DNA of 64,000 nucleotides from an uncultured Prevotellaceae bacterium (lineage in GTDB: Bacteria; Bacteroidota; Bacteroidia; Bacteroidales; Muribaculaceae). This document shows, one piece after another, positions 8,924 through 16,164 of this stretch (positions are counted from its first letter, which is position 1; every line of letters begins with the position of its first letter). A program made the position numbers and the translations under genes. The notes below the pieces were generated by a model. The model saw only the letters and a program-made list of their open reading frames with translations, was not told where the DNA came from and did not search any database. Location of the stretch: the NCBI GenBank assembly GCA_900317835.1, contig ONIL01000009.1, positions 1 to 64,000 on the forward strand, read 5' to 3'.

Positions 8924-8974
8924 ATGAGAGGCATCCGAAACGCTCACTTGAAGGGAGTAGGAACAACTAAATAA
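8924..8974 (+). CDS. 16-codon upstream ORF (leader peptide), copy 1
   Basis: ATG at 8924 to TAA at 8974 encodes MRGIRNAHLKGVGTTK. A second copy at 11609 encodes MRGIRNAHWKGVGITN, also ending in TAA at the same codon. Each lies 10-14 bases before an unrelated gene starting ATGGGATT. The reading frame, start and stop are conserved and one difference is synonymous, which favours a translated leader, although an RNA or DNA element remains possible. Confidence 0.5.
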   Translation: MRGIRNAHLKGVGTTK

Positions 8975-8984
8975 ATCATTGTTT

Positions 8985-9407
8985 ATGGGATTAGCAATTA
9001 CAAAGTATGGTGTGAAATTCTTCAGGAATGGTGTTGAGGTCACTGACGGTGTGAAGATCACTCAAGACAGGGTTGCGGTCGGCTCGGCCTGCGAGAACCC
9101 CGTGTGCATCATCTTCCCGTACTATGTCAAGGAAATCAAGGACCACGCGTTCCAGAATCTCGACTCCCTGGAGGCAATCTACATCCCTGAGGGGCTGAAG
9201 GAGATCGGGCTCAATGCCTTTGCCGGCTGCTCCAACCTGCGCCACGTCATTGTTCATGACTCCATCGAGACCATCGAATACAGTCAACCTCAATGCAAAT
9301 GGGATATCTCCACGGGCAGACAGTGTGATTTCCTTGCCGAGAAGTTGAAGAAAGGGGGCTATGTGGTGCATCTCTACAAGAGCGGCGAGAACTTCTCCTG
9401 GGACTGA
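8985..9407 (+). CDS. BspA-type leucine-rich repeat protein, 140 aa
   Basis: I chose the ATG at 8985; an in-frame TTG lies two codons before it. Residues about 45-105 hold LRR_5 repeats (IKDHAFQNLDSLEAIYIPEG, then IGLNAFAGCSNLRHVIV), the form found in BspA-like proteins of Bacteroidales. Unlike surface BspA proteins it has no signal peptide and is short, so it is probably cytoplasmic. The C-terminal 35 residues are not repeats. A 16-codon ORF ends 10 bases upstream. A short GC hairpin followed by six T residues at 9409-9431 may terminate the message. Confidence 0.7.
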   Translation: MGLAITKYGVKFFRNGVEVTDGVKITQDRVAVGSACENPVCIIFPYYVKEIKDHAFQNLDSLEAIYIPEGLKEIGLNAFAGCSNLRHVIVHDSIETIEYSQPQCKWDISTGRQCDFLAEKLKKGGYVVHLYKSGENFSWD

Positions 9408-9514
9408 TGGGGCGCTAATGGCGCTTTTTTCATCAAAATGTTGTCATATTCACGCATCTCCAAATGCCTATATATCAACGGCTTGAAAAATTTTTGAAAA
9501 ATATTTCCGAAATT

Positions 9515-9546
9515 TTTGAATTTTTTGGGCCATGTTTACATATTAC
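9515..9546 (+). promoter_or_regulatory. Shared promoter-like box, copy 4
   Basis: TTTGAATTTTTTGGG from 9515 and an AT-rich block ACATATTAC at 9538-9546, 38 bases before the ATG at 9584. The least exact of the four copies in its -7 part. Confidence 0.4.
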
Positions 9547-9583
9547 TAACGAATTTCATTTTAACTTTTAAATAATTACAATT

Positions 9584-9790
9584 ATGACAACAATCAAAAC
9601 TACTTCACTGAGAACTTACAACCGGGTACACAACTACCTTTACAACAAACACATTGAATGCTGGGGGGACCTCGAAAAACTCGAAATATCCTTCTTTGGG
9701 CTTGACAAAAATCAAACCGACCAACTCCTTGAAAAACTCATCAAACATTTCCACTTGACCCCATTTTCGCAACGAACCCTCGCAGCCTAA
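9584..9790 (+). CDS. Mini-protein of the NYxYNK/KHFHL pair, 68 aa
   Basis: Paralogue of the protein at 8502, sharing RVHNYLYNK, FFGL, the LLEKL helix, KHFHLTP and a final AA. Differences are spread along the whole length, so the duplication is not recent, and both copies have kept an open frame and a similar promoter box. Function unknown. A hairpin follows at 9805-9846, before the AAA+ ATPase gene. Confidence 0.6.
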   Translation: MTTIKTTSLRTYNRVHNYLYNKHIECWGDLEKLEISFFGLDKNQTDQLLEKLIKHFHLTPFSQRTLAA

Positions 9791-9804
9791 TTGGTTGCAT
9801 CCGC

Positions 9805-9846
9805 TTGATATTGGACGGATTGCAAATAACATCCGCTCAATATCAA
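9805..9846 (+). promoter_or_regulatory. Hairpin between mini-protein and AAA+ ATPase genes
   Basis: The arms TTGATATTGGACGGAT (9805-9820) and ATCCGCTCAATATCAA (9831-9846) pair at 14 of 16 positions around a 10-base loop. There is no T-run after it, so it is not a simple intrinsic terminator. It lies in the leader of the gene at 9931 and may control readthrough or be a protein site. A small CCCG...CGGG hairpin follows near 9869. Confidence 0.45.
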
Positions 9847-9930
9847 TGATTAACATCATCATTGTTGTGCCCGTTTATCGGGTGCGACGCAAGTTTCATC
9901 TCAATTTATCAACCAAAATATCGTTTTATA

Positions 9931-11601
9931 ATGGAGAAAGAGAACAAAACAACCAAGCGTACAACCAGCAAGCAACTCACCTTGATGAAAGCTGTCGAGA
10001 CCATCGTTGAGAAATCCTGCGACTCGCAACTATGCGACCTGTTCTTGAAGCAGTGCAAGAAAGAAATCAAACTGGTCGCCGATGCCTACAACATCACGCC
10101 GCAGCAGGCCATCCTGTTCTGCATCACGGTCGAATGCGGCCCTCGCAATGTGAGTCTCATCGAGTTATCCCATCACCTCAACATGAGGAATGTCGCGAGC
10201 CTTTCTTTTGATGCCGACATCAAGGCTATGATTAAGATGAGGCTGATGCGCTACCGTAACCGGGAACGTGAGGCCTTTGACATTCCTGAGCATGTAATCA
10301 ATGCTTTGCAGGAAAACAAAGCACAAATCTTACCCAAACTGACGGTTGAAGATGCCCCTGCAATGCTTGACCTGATGGGCACGTGGTTCGATGCTCTGGA
10401 TAATAACGACATCAGTCCCGATGATTTGGGCCAAGACTTGTTGAGTCTCTTCAAGGACAACCTGCATATCGGCTTTGCCCGAAAGATGCTTGACCTGAAG
10501 CTCCCCTGCGCCAACATGATGCTTCTCTCGTTCTTCTGCAGTCAGCTCATCAACGAGGATGATAATCGCATTTGCAGCCATCAGTTAAAGTGCCTTTATG
10601 AGAGATGTTACCAGCACCGTACGACCGTCATGCATCTGGCGCATGGCGCACATGTCCTTGCACAAATGGGATTGATTGAACCCGTCTGTGAAGACGGCAG
10701 GGCAAGTACTTCGACGTTCACGTTGACCAATAAGGCAAAAACGGACTTGCTGGCAGAATTTGACCTTACCGAGCCCGAGATGAAACTGAGCAATGTGCTC
10801 TATCCTGACGGCATCACGCCCAAGGTCCTGTTTTATCCCAAGGCAATGGCGCAACAGATTAAAGAACTGAACTCCTTCCTCGAGGTCGACAAGTTCAAAC
10901 AGATTCAGCAACGCATGATGGACAACGGTTTCCGCACGGGCTTCGCCTGTTTGTTCTATGGCGCTCCAGGCACGGGAAAGACCGAGTCGGTTTATCAGCT
11001 GGCAAAAAAGACGGGCCGGTGTGTCATGACGGTGGATGTTCCGCAAATCAAGAGCAAGTGGGTGGGTGACAGCGAGAAGAACATCAAGGCGCTTTTTGAC
11101 AAGTACCGTGAAATGGTCAAGCGCAGCGACGTTGCACCTATCCTGTTGTTCAACGAGGCCGATGCCATCTTCGGGGTGCGCAAGAACGGCGCCGAGAGTG
11201 CCGTGGACAAGATGGAGAATACCATCCAGAACATCATACTGCAGGAGATGGAAGACCTGAACGGCATCCTCATCGCTACGACAAACCTCGCGACTAATCT
11301 GGATAGCGCTTTTGAGCGTCGTTTCCTTTACAAAATCGAGTTTGAAAAGCCCGACGCTAGGGTTCGCAGTCGCATCTGGCAAAGTATGGTGTCCGGTCTA
11401 AGCGAGAGTGATGCCAATGTCTTGGCACAAGCCTATGAGTTGAGCGGAGGTCAAATCGAGAATATCGCCCGCAAAGACACCATCAACCGAGTCCTGTATG
11501 GCGAGGGAAAGGCCAAGGACCGCCTCTCTGTCCTCATGGACTACTGCAAGGTCGAGACCATGCAATCCACGGCTAAAACTCAAAGAATAGGTTTTAATTA
11601 A
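9931..11601 (+). CDS. AAA+ ATPase (spastin/FtsH-like module), 556 aa
   Basis: I chose the ATG at 9931 (MEKENKTTKRTT); a longer frame from 9862 runs into the hairpin leader. Walker A GAPGTGKT is at residues 344-351, Walker B LLFNEADAIFG near 405, sensor-1 IATTNLATNLD and the arginine finger FERRF follow, so the ATPase is complete; the Walker B acidic pair reads N-E rather than D-E. The first 330 residues are helical and unassigned and probably bind the substrate or partner. Likely a remodelling enzyme in the cytoplasm. The 16-codon ORF at 11609 begins eight bases after the stop. Confidence 0.75.
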   Translation: MEKENKTTKRTTSKQLTLMKAVETIVEKSCDSQLCDLFLKQCKKEIKLVADAYNITPQQAILFCITVECGPRNVSLIELSHHLNMRNVASLSFDADIKAMIKMRLMRYRNREREAFDIPEHVINALQENKAQILPKLTVEDAPAMLDLMGTWFDALDNNDISPDDLGQDLLSLFKDNLHIGFARKMLDLKLPCANMMLLSFFCSQLINEDDNRICSHQLKCLYERCYQHRTTVMHLAHGAHVLAQMGLIEPVCEDGRASTSTFTLTNKAKTDLLAEFDLTEPEMKLSNVLYPDGITPKVLFYPKAMAQQIKELNSFLEVDKFKQIQQRMMDNGFRTGFACLFYGAPGTGKTESVYQLAKKTGRCVMTVDVPQIKSKWVGDSEKNIKALFDKYREMVKRSDVAPILLFNEADAIFGVRKNGAESAVDKMENTIQNIILQEMEDLNGILIATTNLATNLDSAFERRFLYKIEFEKPDARVRSRIWQSMVSGLSESDANVLAQAYELSGGQIENIARKDTINRVLYGEGKAKDRLSVLMDYCKVETMQSTAKTQRIGFN

Positions 11602-11608
11602 TGAAATG

Positions 11609-11659
11609 ATGAGAGGTATCCGAAACGCTCACTGGAAGGGAGTAGGAATCACCAATTAA
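11609..11659 (+). CDS. 16-codon upstream ORF (leader peptide), copy 2
   Basis: Encodes MRGIRNAHWKGVGITN and ends TAA at 11659, 14 bases before the ATG at 11674. Same length and frame as the copy at 8924. It lies directly behind the AAA+ ATPase stop codon, so it may be read from the ATPase message and couple it to the nucleotidase gene. Confidence 0.5.
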   Translation: MRGIRNAHWKGVGITN

Positions 11660-11673
11660 AAATAAAAAAGATT

Positions 11674-12195
11674 ATGGGATTTAAAATTAGCAGAAACACC
11701 AGTTTGAAATGCGGAAAAATCGTGTATGTTGATATGGACAATGTCCTGGTTGATTTCCAGAGCGGACTAGACCGAATACCCGAAGCGGTCAAGGCTGAAT
11801 ATGCCGATGACGGCACCGGTAAACCTCATTATGACGAAATCCCCGGTATCTTCTCGTTGATGGACCCGATGCCCGGTGCTATCGAAGCCATGCAGGAACT
11901 GAACAAGTTCTTCGACCTCTACATCCTCTCCACAGCACCATGGTTGAATCCGTCTGCATGGAGCGACAAACTGGAGTGGATACAGCGCCACTTCGGCAAA
12001 GGAAAAGACTCAATCTTCTACAAACGCCTCATCATCTCACACCACAAGGACCTTAACCGCGGCGACTTCCTTATTGACGATCGGAAGAAGAACGGCGCCA
12101 AGGAGTTCAAAGGCGAGTTAATCCAATTTGGCTCATCAGGGTTCCCCGACTGGCCAGCAGTAGTTAAGTATCTTCTCAACAAAATTGGCTATTGA
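11674..12195 (+). CDS. 5'(3')-deoxyribonucleotidase-like HAD phosphatase
   Basis: The 173-aa product has the HAD nucleophile motif VDMDNVLVDF (D20 and D22), motif II with ILSTAPW, and motif III/IV FLIDDRKKNG. This set and the length match the NT5C-type 5'(3')-deoxyribonucleotidases, which dephosphorylate deoxynucleoside monophosphates. Cytoplasmic. In this context a nucleotide-pool enzyme could be accessory to a phage or mobile element, which is inference. Its stop lies 22 bases before the sigma-fragment start at 12218. Confidence 0.8.
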   Translation: MGFKISRNTSLKCGKIVYVDMDNVLVDFQSGLDRIPEAVKAEYADDGTGKPHYDEIPGIFSLMDPMPGAIEAMQELNKFFDLYILSTAPWLNPSAWSDKLEWIQRHFGKGKDSIFYKRLIISHHKDLNRGDFLIDDRKKNGAKEFKGELIQFGSSGFPDWPAVVKYLLNKIGY

Positions 12196-12217
12196 GGTCA
12201 AAAACAAAACGAAGGAT

Positions 12218-12580
12218 ATGACAAACGAACAAATAGATGAATTGCTGGTAGAGATTGGCCGAGCACCATTGATAACCAGTGAGGAAGAACGGATGCTGCT
12301 CAAGGCCGTGAAGGAGAAAGGCCGTGACTGCGGCGAGATGAAGCGATTGGAAGCGGCCAATATGCGCTTTGTAGTGTCCCTGATCAATCAATACCAGCAT
12401 CGCGGATTGAGCCTTGAAGAACTGATTGAGGTTGGAAAGGCCGCTTTGAGAAACGCCGCTGAGAACTATGATCTAAACTCCAACTGCAAGTTCATCTCCT
12501 ATGCCGTCACCCAGATACGCCAACCCCTGGAGCAGGCCATCGCAGAAAAGGCTCGACAGAATATCGTTGAGGGAAAATAA
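12218..12580 (+). CDS. Sigma-70 fragment protein (regions 1.2 and 2 only), 120 aa
   Basis: I chose the ATG at 12218, preceded by GAAGGA; a TTG in frame at 12185 would overlap the upstream gene. The sequence follows RpoD of Bacteroidetes: IDELLVEIGRAPLIT matches region 1.2, NMRFVVSLINQYQHRGLSLE matches 2.1, and KFISYAVTQIRQPLEQAIAE matches 2.3-2.4. It then stops, with no region 3 or 4, so it cannot contact a -33 element in the usual way. It may bind core RNA polymerase and read only the -7 box, or act as a competitor or decoy. It could also be a decayed sigma gene, but the frame and an in-frame stop are clean. Confidence 0.75.
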   Translation: MTNEQIDELLVEIGRAPLITSEEERMLLKAVKEKGRDCGEMKRLEAANMRFVVSLINQYQHRGLSLEELIEVGKAALRNAAENYDLNSNCKFISYAVTQIRQPLEQAIAEKARQNIVEGK

Positions 12581-12716
12581 GCATGATTCAGCGTGCTTAT
12601 TTGGCAAGCAGCTCATAAATACTTGGACAACAAATAGATAAATCAGGAAAAAAAGAAAAACAAAGGCTCATACTGGTTAATATAGGCATCGAATTGAGTT
12701 TCATGAGGTGACCGTT

Positions 12717-12754
12717 AGTGAGCTATAAGTCAAAAAAATGAGTTATAGCTCACT
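12717..12754. repeat. 15-bp inverted repeat (hairpin)
   Basis: AGTGAGCTATAAGTC (12717-12731) and GAGTTATAGCTCACT (12740-12754) pair at 14 of 15 positions around an A-rich 8-base loop. It lies in the noncoding 12581-12898 stretch directly before a second palindrome. There is no adjacent T-run on the plus strand, so it could be a terminator remnant or the end of a mobile element. Confidence 0.6.
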
Positions 12755-12760
12755 TAGAAA

Positions 12761-12812
12761 ATGAAATCGGTCCAAGTCGCACGTCTTTTTGTGCTAGTTG
12801 GACCACTTTCAT
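12761..12812. repeat. Palindromic repeat upstream of DUF234 ATPase, copy 1
   Basis: A nested palindrome: ATGAAA, GGTCCAA and GCAC on the left pair with GTGC, TTGGACC and TTTCAT on the right around a T-rich loop. A second copy of the core and right arm lies at 14529-14572, on the other side of the ATPase gene and in the same orientation. Confidence 0.6.
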
Positions 12813-12822
12813 TCCGTTTTTC

Positions 12823-12853
12823 TTGGTAATTAAAACTAAGATGATTATCTTTG
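12823..12853 (+). promoter_or_regulatory. Promoter for the DUF234-type ATPase gene
   Basis: TTGG at 12823-12826, 19 bases, then TATCTTTG at 12846-12853. Good consensus match, 45 bases before the ATG at 12899 and directly after the palindromic repeat. Confidence 0.6.
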
Positions 12854-12898
12854 CAGCCTAGAAATTATCTGTTTAACATTCAATGCAACAGACTATAT

Positions 12899-14359
12899 AT
12901 GGGCAAGTTATTTATCGGACGAGAAAAAGAACAGGAACAACTGAAGGATTACATTGGTTCAAATCAATCTGAATTCATCGCTGTGTATGGGCGCAGACGT
13001 GTGGGAAAAACGTGTCTTATCCAACAGGTTATAGGCAATAACTATGCTTTCTATGTTGCTGGTATGAATCAGGTGACAAAGGAAATACAGCTGGTTAATT
13101 TCATGCAGGGTATCAGGAAACATCGTCCTGACGAGCCGCTGCCACATGTAAAAACATGGCTTGACGCATTCTTGGCATTGGAGAGTTATCTTGAATCACT
13201 GCCCGAGGGGAAAAAAATTGTTTTCATTGATGAAATGCCCTGGATGGATACACCACGCTCTAACTTCATCAGTGGCCTTGAGCATTTCTGGAATTCATGG
13301 GCATCATGGAGGGACGATATCAAACTCATTGTCTGCGGAAGTGCTACATCTTGGATCATCAACAATTTGATCAAGAACCGTGGCGGATTGCATAACCGTG
13401 TAACCCATAAGATACCGCTCAAACCATTTACATTAAAGGAATGCAGGGAGTTTTTCATAGCCAAAGGTTTTCGTCTATCAAATAAACAGATTGCAGAATG
13501 CTACATGGTGTTGGGTGGCGTTCCATTCTATCTGGAAAAACTGAATAAAGGAGAGGGCGTGGCACAAAACATCGACAGGTTGTTATTCGACGAAGACGGA
13601 GAACTTCACGATGAGTTCCAAAGCCTTTACAACTCATTATACAAGAACGCCACAAATCACATCAAGATAGTTACCGCACTGGCTACGAAGGGACATGGTT
13701 TGACACGTCAGGAACTGATTGAGAAGACCAAGCTCTCAGCCAATGGAAAGTTCTCACTGATGTTGGAAGAGCTGAAAAGTTGTGGATTTATCCGAAGTTA
13801 CGAACCATATTTGTCTGTAAACACCCGAAGCCGAGAAACAGGAACAATTGATCATCAAAGTCCAGTCACACTTTACCAGCTTGTGGATCCATTTACACTA
13901 TTTCACTTCCAGGTAATGAGAAAAGCAGATACACATGATCCCAATTACTGGTCGAATAATCAGAACTCCCACGTCTATAGCACTTGGAGCGGATTGTCCT
14001 TTGAAATGCTCTGCCTGAATCATGTTGAGCAGATAAAGATGTCATTAGGGATTTCAGGCATAACCGCTAATGCGTTCTCATGGCTCGGAAAGGGGAAAGA
14101 CCGCTCTGCTCAGATTGACCTGCTGATTGACCGGGCAGACAAGACCATCAACATCTGTGAAATGAAATTTTATAACAAGCCATACGCCATGACAGCTAAA
14201 GATGAAGATGACATTGAACGTAAAGTATCATCATTCATTGAGGCGACCCATACGGACAAGAATATTATTGTAACAATGATTACTGCAAAGGGGCTTGAAA
14301 GGAACGAACACTCAGAAGGAGTCCAAAAGGAATTGACATTGGATCAGCTGTTCTGCTAA
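12899..14359 (+). CDS. ATP-binding protein of the ATPase_2/DUF234 type, 486 aa
   Basis: I chose the ATG at 12899 (MGKLFIGREKE), which fits the promoter; the frame upstream to 12851 overlaps the -7 box. GRRRVGKT is the Walker A motif near residue 33, IVFIDEMPWMD the Walker B near 110, and VCGSATSWI a sensor region. The C-terminal part has QIDLLIDRADKTINICEMKF, a D...ExK nuclease-like core typical of the DUF234 end. These proteins are very common and multicopy in Bacteroidales; their function is not settled. Hairpin repeats on both sides suggest it moves as a cassette. Confidence 0.8.
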   Translation: MGKLFIGREKEQEQLKDYIGSNQSEFIAVYGRRRVGKTCLIQQVIGNNYAFYVAGMNQVTKEIQLVNFMQGIRKHRPDEPLPHVKTWLDAFLALESYLESLPEGKKIVFIDEMPWMDTPRSNFISGLEHFWNSWASWRDDIKLIVCGSATSWIINNLIKNRGGLHNRVTHKIPLKPFTLKECREFFIAKGFRLSNKQIAECYMVLGGVPFYLEKLNKGEGVAQNIDRLLFDEDGELHDEFQSLYNSLYKNATNHIKIVTALATKGHGLTRQELIEKTKLSANGKFSLMLEELKSCGFIRSYEPYLSVNTRSRETGTIDHQSPVTLYQLVDPFTLFHFQVMRKADTHDPNYWSNNQNSHVYSTWSGLSFEMLCLNHVEQIKMSLGISGITANAFSWLGKGKDRSAQIDLLIDRADKTINICEMKFYNKPYAMTAKDEDDIERKVSSFIEATHTDKNIIVTMITAKGLERNEHSEGVQKELTLDQLFC

Positions 14360-14420
14360 CAAAAATAGTCATGAACAGCCCATTGCCGGTTATCGCTCTC
14401 TTCTTTTTCTCTTTTCAAAC

Positions 14421-14516
14421 CTGCCGAATTATACTAAAAATACCCATTAGCGGCAGAATATAGTATAGTATATTTTGCCGAATCGATACTTTTTACTGCA
14501 TTGTCGGCAGAATATA
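14421..14516. repeat. Two tandem TGCCGAAT hairpin units
   Basis: Unit A (14421-14462) runs from CTGCCGAATTATACT to CGGCAGAATATAG, and unit B (14475-14516) from TGCCGAATCGATACT to TCGGCAGAATATAAG. Each folds through CTGCCG/CGGCAG or TGCCGA/TCGGCA. They lie just after the ATPase gene in otherwise noncoding DNA. Confidence 0.55.
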
Positions 14517-14528
14517 AGGCTATAATAA

Positions 14529-14572
14529 ATCCAACCTGCACGTCTTTTTGTGTTAGTTGGACCACTTTCATT
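14529..14572. repeat. Palindromic repeat downstream of DUF234 ATPase, copy 2
   Basis: Shares GCACGTCTTTTTGTG and TAGTTGGACCACTTTCATT with copy 1 at 12761 in direct orientation. The left arm has changed (TCCAACCT instead of GGTCCAAGTC) but still pairs with GTTGGA. The two copies bracket the ATPase gene and the tandem hairpins. Confidence 0.6.
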
Positions 14573-14690
14573 TGTTTTTGTCTGGGGCAATCAGATAAAA
14601 ATTGTCGTTAAATGGCTTATTCCTATTCTGATATCACATTTCTCGAGAACCCATTCAGTTTCTCGGTCGCCCTCAAATCACTATCAGAGC

Positions 14691-14731
14691 GAAAAAATAA
14701 CCGCCAGCACCACAGACATGGGTGCTGGCGG
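14691..14731 (-). terminator. Intrinsic terminator for the GIY-YIG gene
   Basis: CCGCCAGCACC (14701-14711) and GGTGCTGGCGG (14721-14731) form a perfect 11-bp GC-rich stem. On the minus strand it is followed by TTATTTTTTC. It stands 81 bases beyond the stop of the minus-strand gene at 14812. Confidence 0.8.
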
Positions 14732-14811
14732 CTATAAACCTTCATCTGTACGGCTTGAACTTCACGGCTAAAGGGTTACTCCTGGTTCAGCGACTCTTCT
14801 TCCTCGTCCGA

Positions 14812-15189
14812 CTAGGGGGTCACGGGAGGATATACTTGTTTTGCTTTCCCGCCATGATATGTGAACACAGTTGCATCGTCAATTAACTCAGCAAAATCCA
14901 TTAACATCTCAAGGGCTTCGCTGGGACTTAGGATAAAGAAGTCATAGGATTCCAAACAACGCTTACACGAGAGCCGATCTATCTGTCGTTGGATGATTTT
15001 CTCTACCTTTTCATATTTCTCGGTGTGCATGGTTGCAAAGAGATCATAATCTGTCGGCAGAGCCTCGATGTCCATAGATTCAATTAGGTCATCGATTGGC
15101 AGAGTACTTGAGCCGATTAAAATCATGTTTTCACGAAAAGATTCGTTCGTGAGGATGAAAACGTAGCCTTTCTCTAAATTGTTACTCAT
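14812..15189 (-). CDS. T5orf172/Mug113-type GIY-YIG-like protein, 125 aa
   Basis: The start GYVFILTNESF...MILIGSSTLP matches the GYVYIL...KIG core of the T5orf172 (Mug113) branch of GIY-YIG nucleases, followed by DLIESMDIEALPTDYDLFAT and HTEKYEKVEKIIQRQI, which fit the usual helix and the conserved EKxxH segment (here Q-R-Q instead of H). The usual lysine of the IGK turn is S here, so activity may be reduced. Such domains are frequent in phages and mobile elements. Last gene of the minus-strand module, with a strong terminator behind it. Confidence 0.65.
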   Translation of the reverse strand: MSNNLEKGYVFILTNESFRENMILIGSSTLPIDDLIESMDIEALPTDYDLFATMHTEKYEKVEKIIQRQIDRLSCKRCLESYDFFILSPSEALEMLMDFAELIDDATVFTYHGGKAKQVYPPVTP

Positions 15190-15907
15190 AATACTTTAAA
15201 TTAAAATAAACTCACTTATATGAGGTATTGATGGCTCTGAATATGACTTTTTGCGTGTTTGGATAACCTTTTGACTTCAAGCACGCCATTATCTTGTATC
15301 CGCAAAAATTGTAAATTTTCTCATCAGTATCTACAATTCTTGTAAATTTTCCCATCCTATCGTATGATAAATGTAAAGGCTTTGTTCCTTCCCATAGTCA
15401 CGTTTTCGAGAAAGATGTTACTTTTGGCACTTGCAGAAGAATAATTAAAGATAACATATTGATCGTTGTTGACCTTGGAGTTCACTGAGATACTATAACG
15501 ATCTATTTATCGACCCGTGGCCCTACAGGCCAACGGGGAGAGGGAGATCGATTAACAAGCCTACAAAACAATAAGGAGTTTTCTCTTGATCTGCCTTTCC
15601 CTCTCGCTTTAGGCTTCGGGAAAGTCAGGAGAAAACGAGACCGCATTGAAAAACAGGCTTTTAACATTTTTCTAGATATAAATTGTACATACGGGAACTA
15701 CATCAAAATATCTAGTAAAATGTGAATTCCCTTCTCTTGATCTATAGCGGTTTAGGTCAAGAATTCCAGTGTTATAGTCATTAGAACAATGGATAGGAAC
15801 GGCTCGCTAACGCTCACCCAATCCGCCTTTTCTCTCTTGTAAAAAAACTGGCCAAATTGCAGCTGATGATATATGATAAAGCTTTGGGGAAGAGACTATC
15901 ACTAACT
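15190..15907. other. Noncoding stretch with short repeats
   Basis: No convincing gene. It holds a 16-base direct repeat (TTGTAAATTTTCTCAT at 15309 and a one-mismatch copy at 15340), an imperfect long hairpin between about 15578 and 15636 (GTTTTCTC...GAGAAAAC with CTTTCCC/GGGAAAG inside), and CTCTCGCTTTAGGCTTCG at 15601, which recurs with one change at 5149. It may contain control sequences of the minus-strand module. Confidence 0.4.
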
Positions 15908-15946
15908 AAAAAAAAAGACGGCTTGGGTTCGCTGAAGGCGAACCGT
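15908..15946 (-). terminator. Intrinsic terminator for the primase-like gene
   Basis: GGTTCGC (15926-15932) and GCGAACC (15938-15944) form a stem with a 5-base loop, extended by outer ACGG/CCGT pairing. On the minus strand a run of nine T residues follows. It lies about 220 bases beyond the stop at 16165. Confidence 0.65.
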
Positions 15947-16164
15947 TACTATCATTATTATTCGCTTTTTATTAGATGGATTGTGAGAAATATGGACCAC
16001 TTTTTTTAAGAAAATCTGCTTTCTTATTAAAGGTCAGCAAAAAATAGGTCCAATGATAAGGAAAGGAACTTATCAATACCATCCCTCCCAAGTGTAGTGA
16101 ATACCTCTTTTTTGAATGTAACGAAAAAATAATGACCAACCCATCATAGAGTTGGCCTAAAACA

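Noticed and set aside
10585-11382. 265-codon minus-strand frame
   Set aside because: Antisense to the AAA+ ATPase core; the Walker motifs on the other strand settle the matter.
14550-14771. 73-codon plus-strand frame
   Set aside because: It spans a repeat copy and the GC-rich terminator stem at 14701-14731, so it is not a likely gene.
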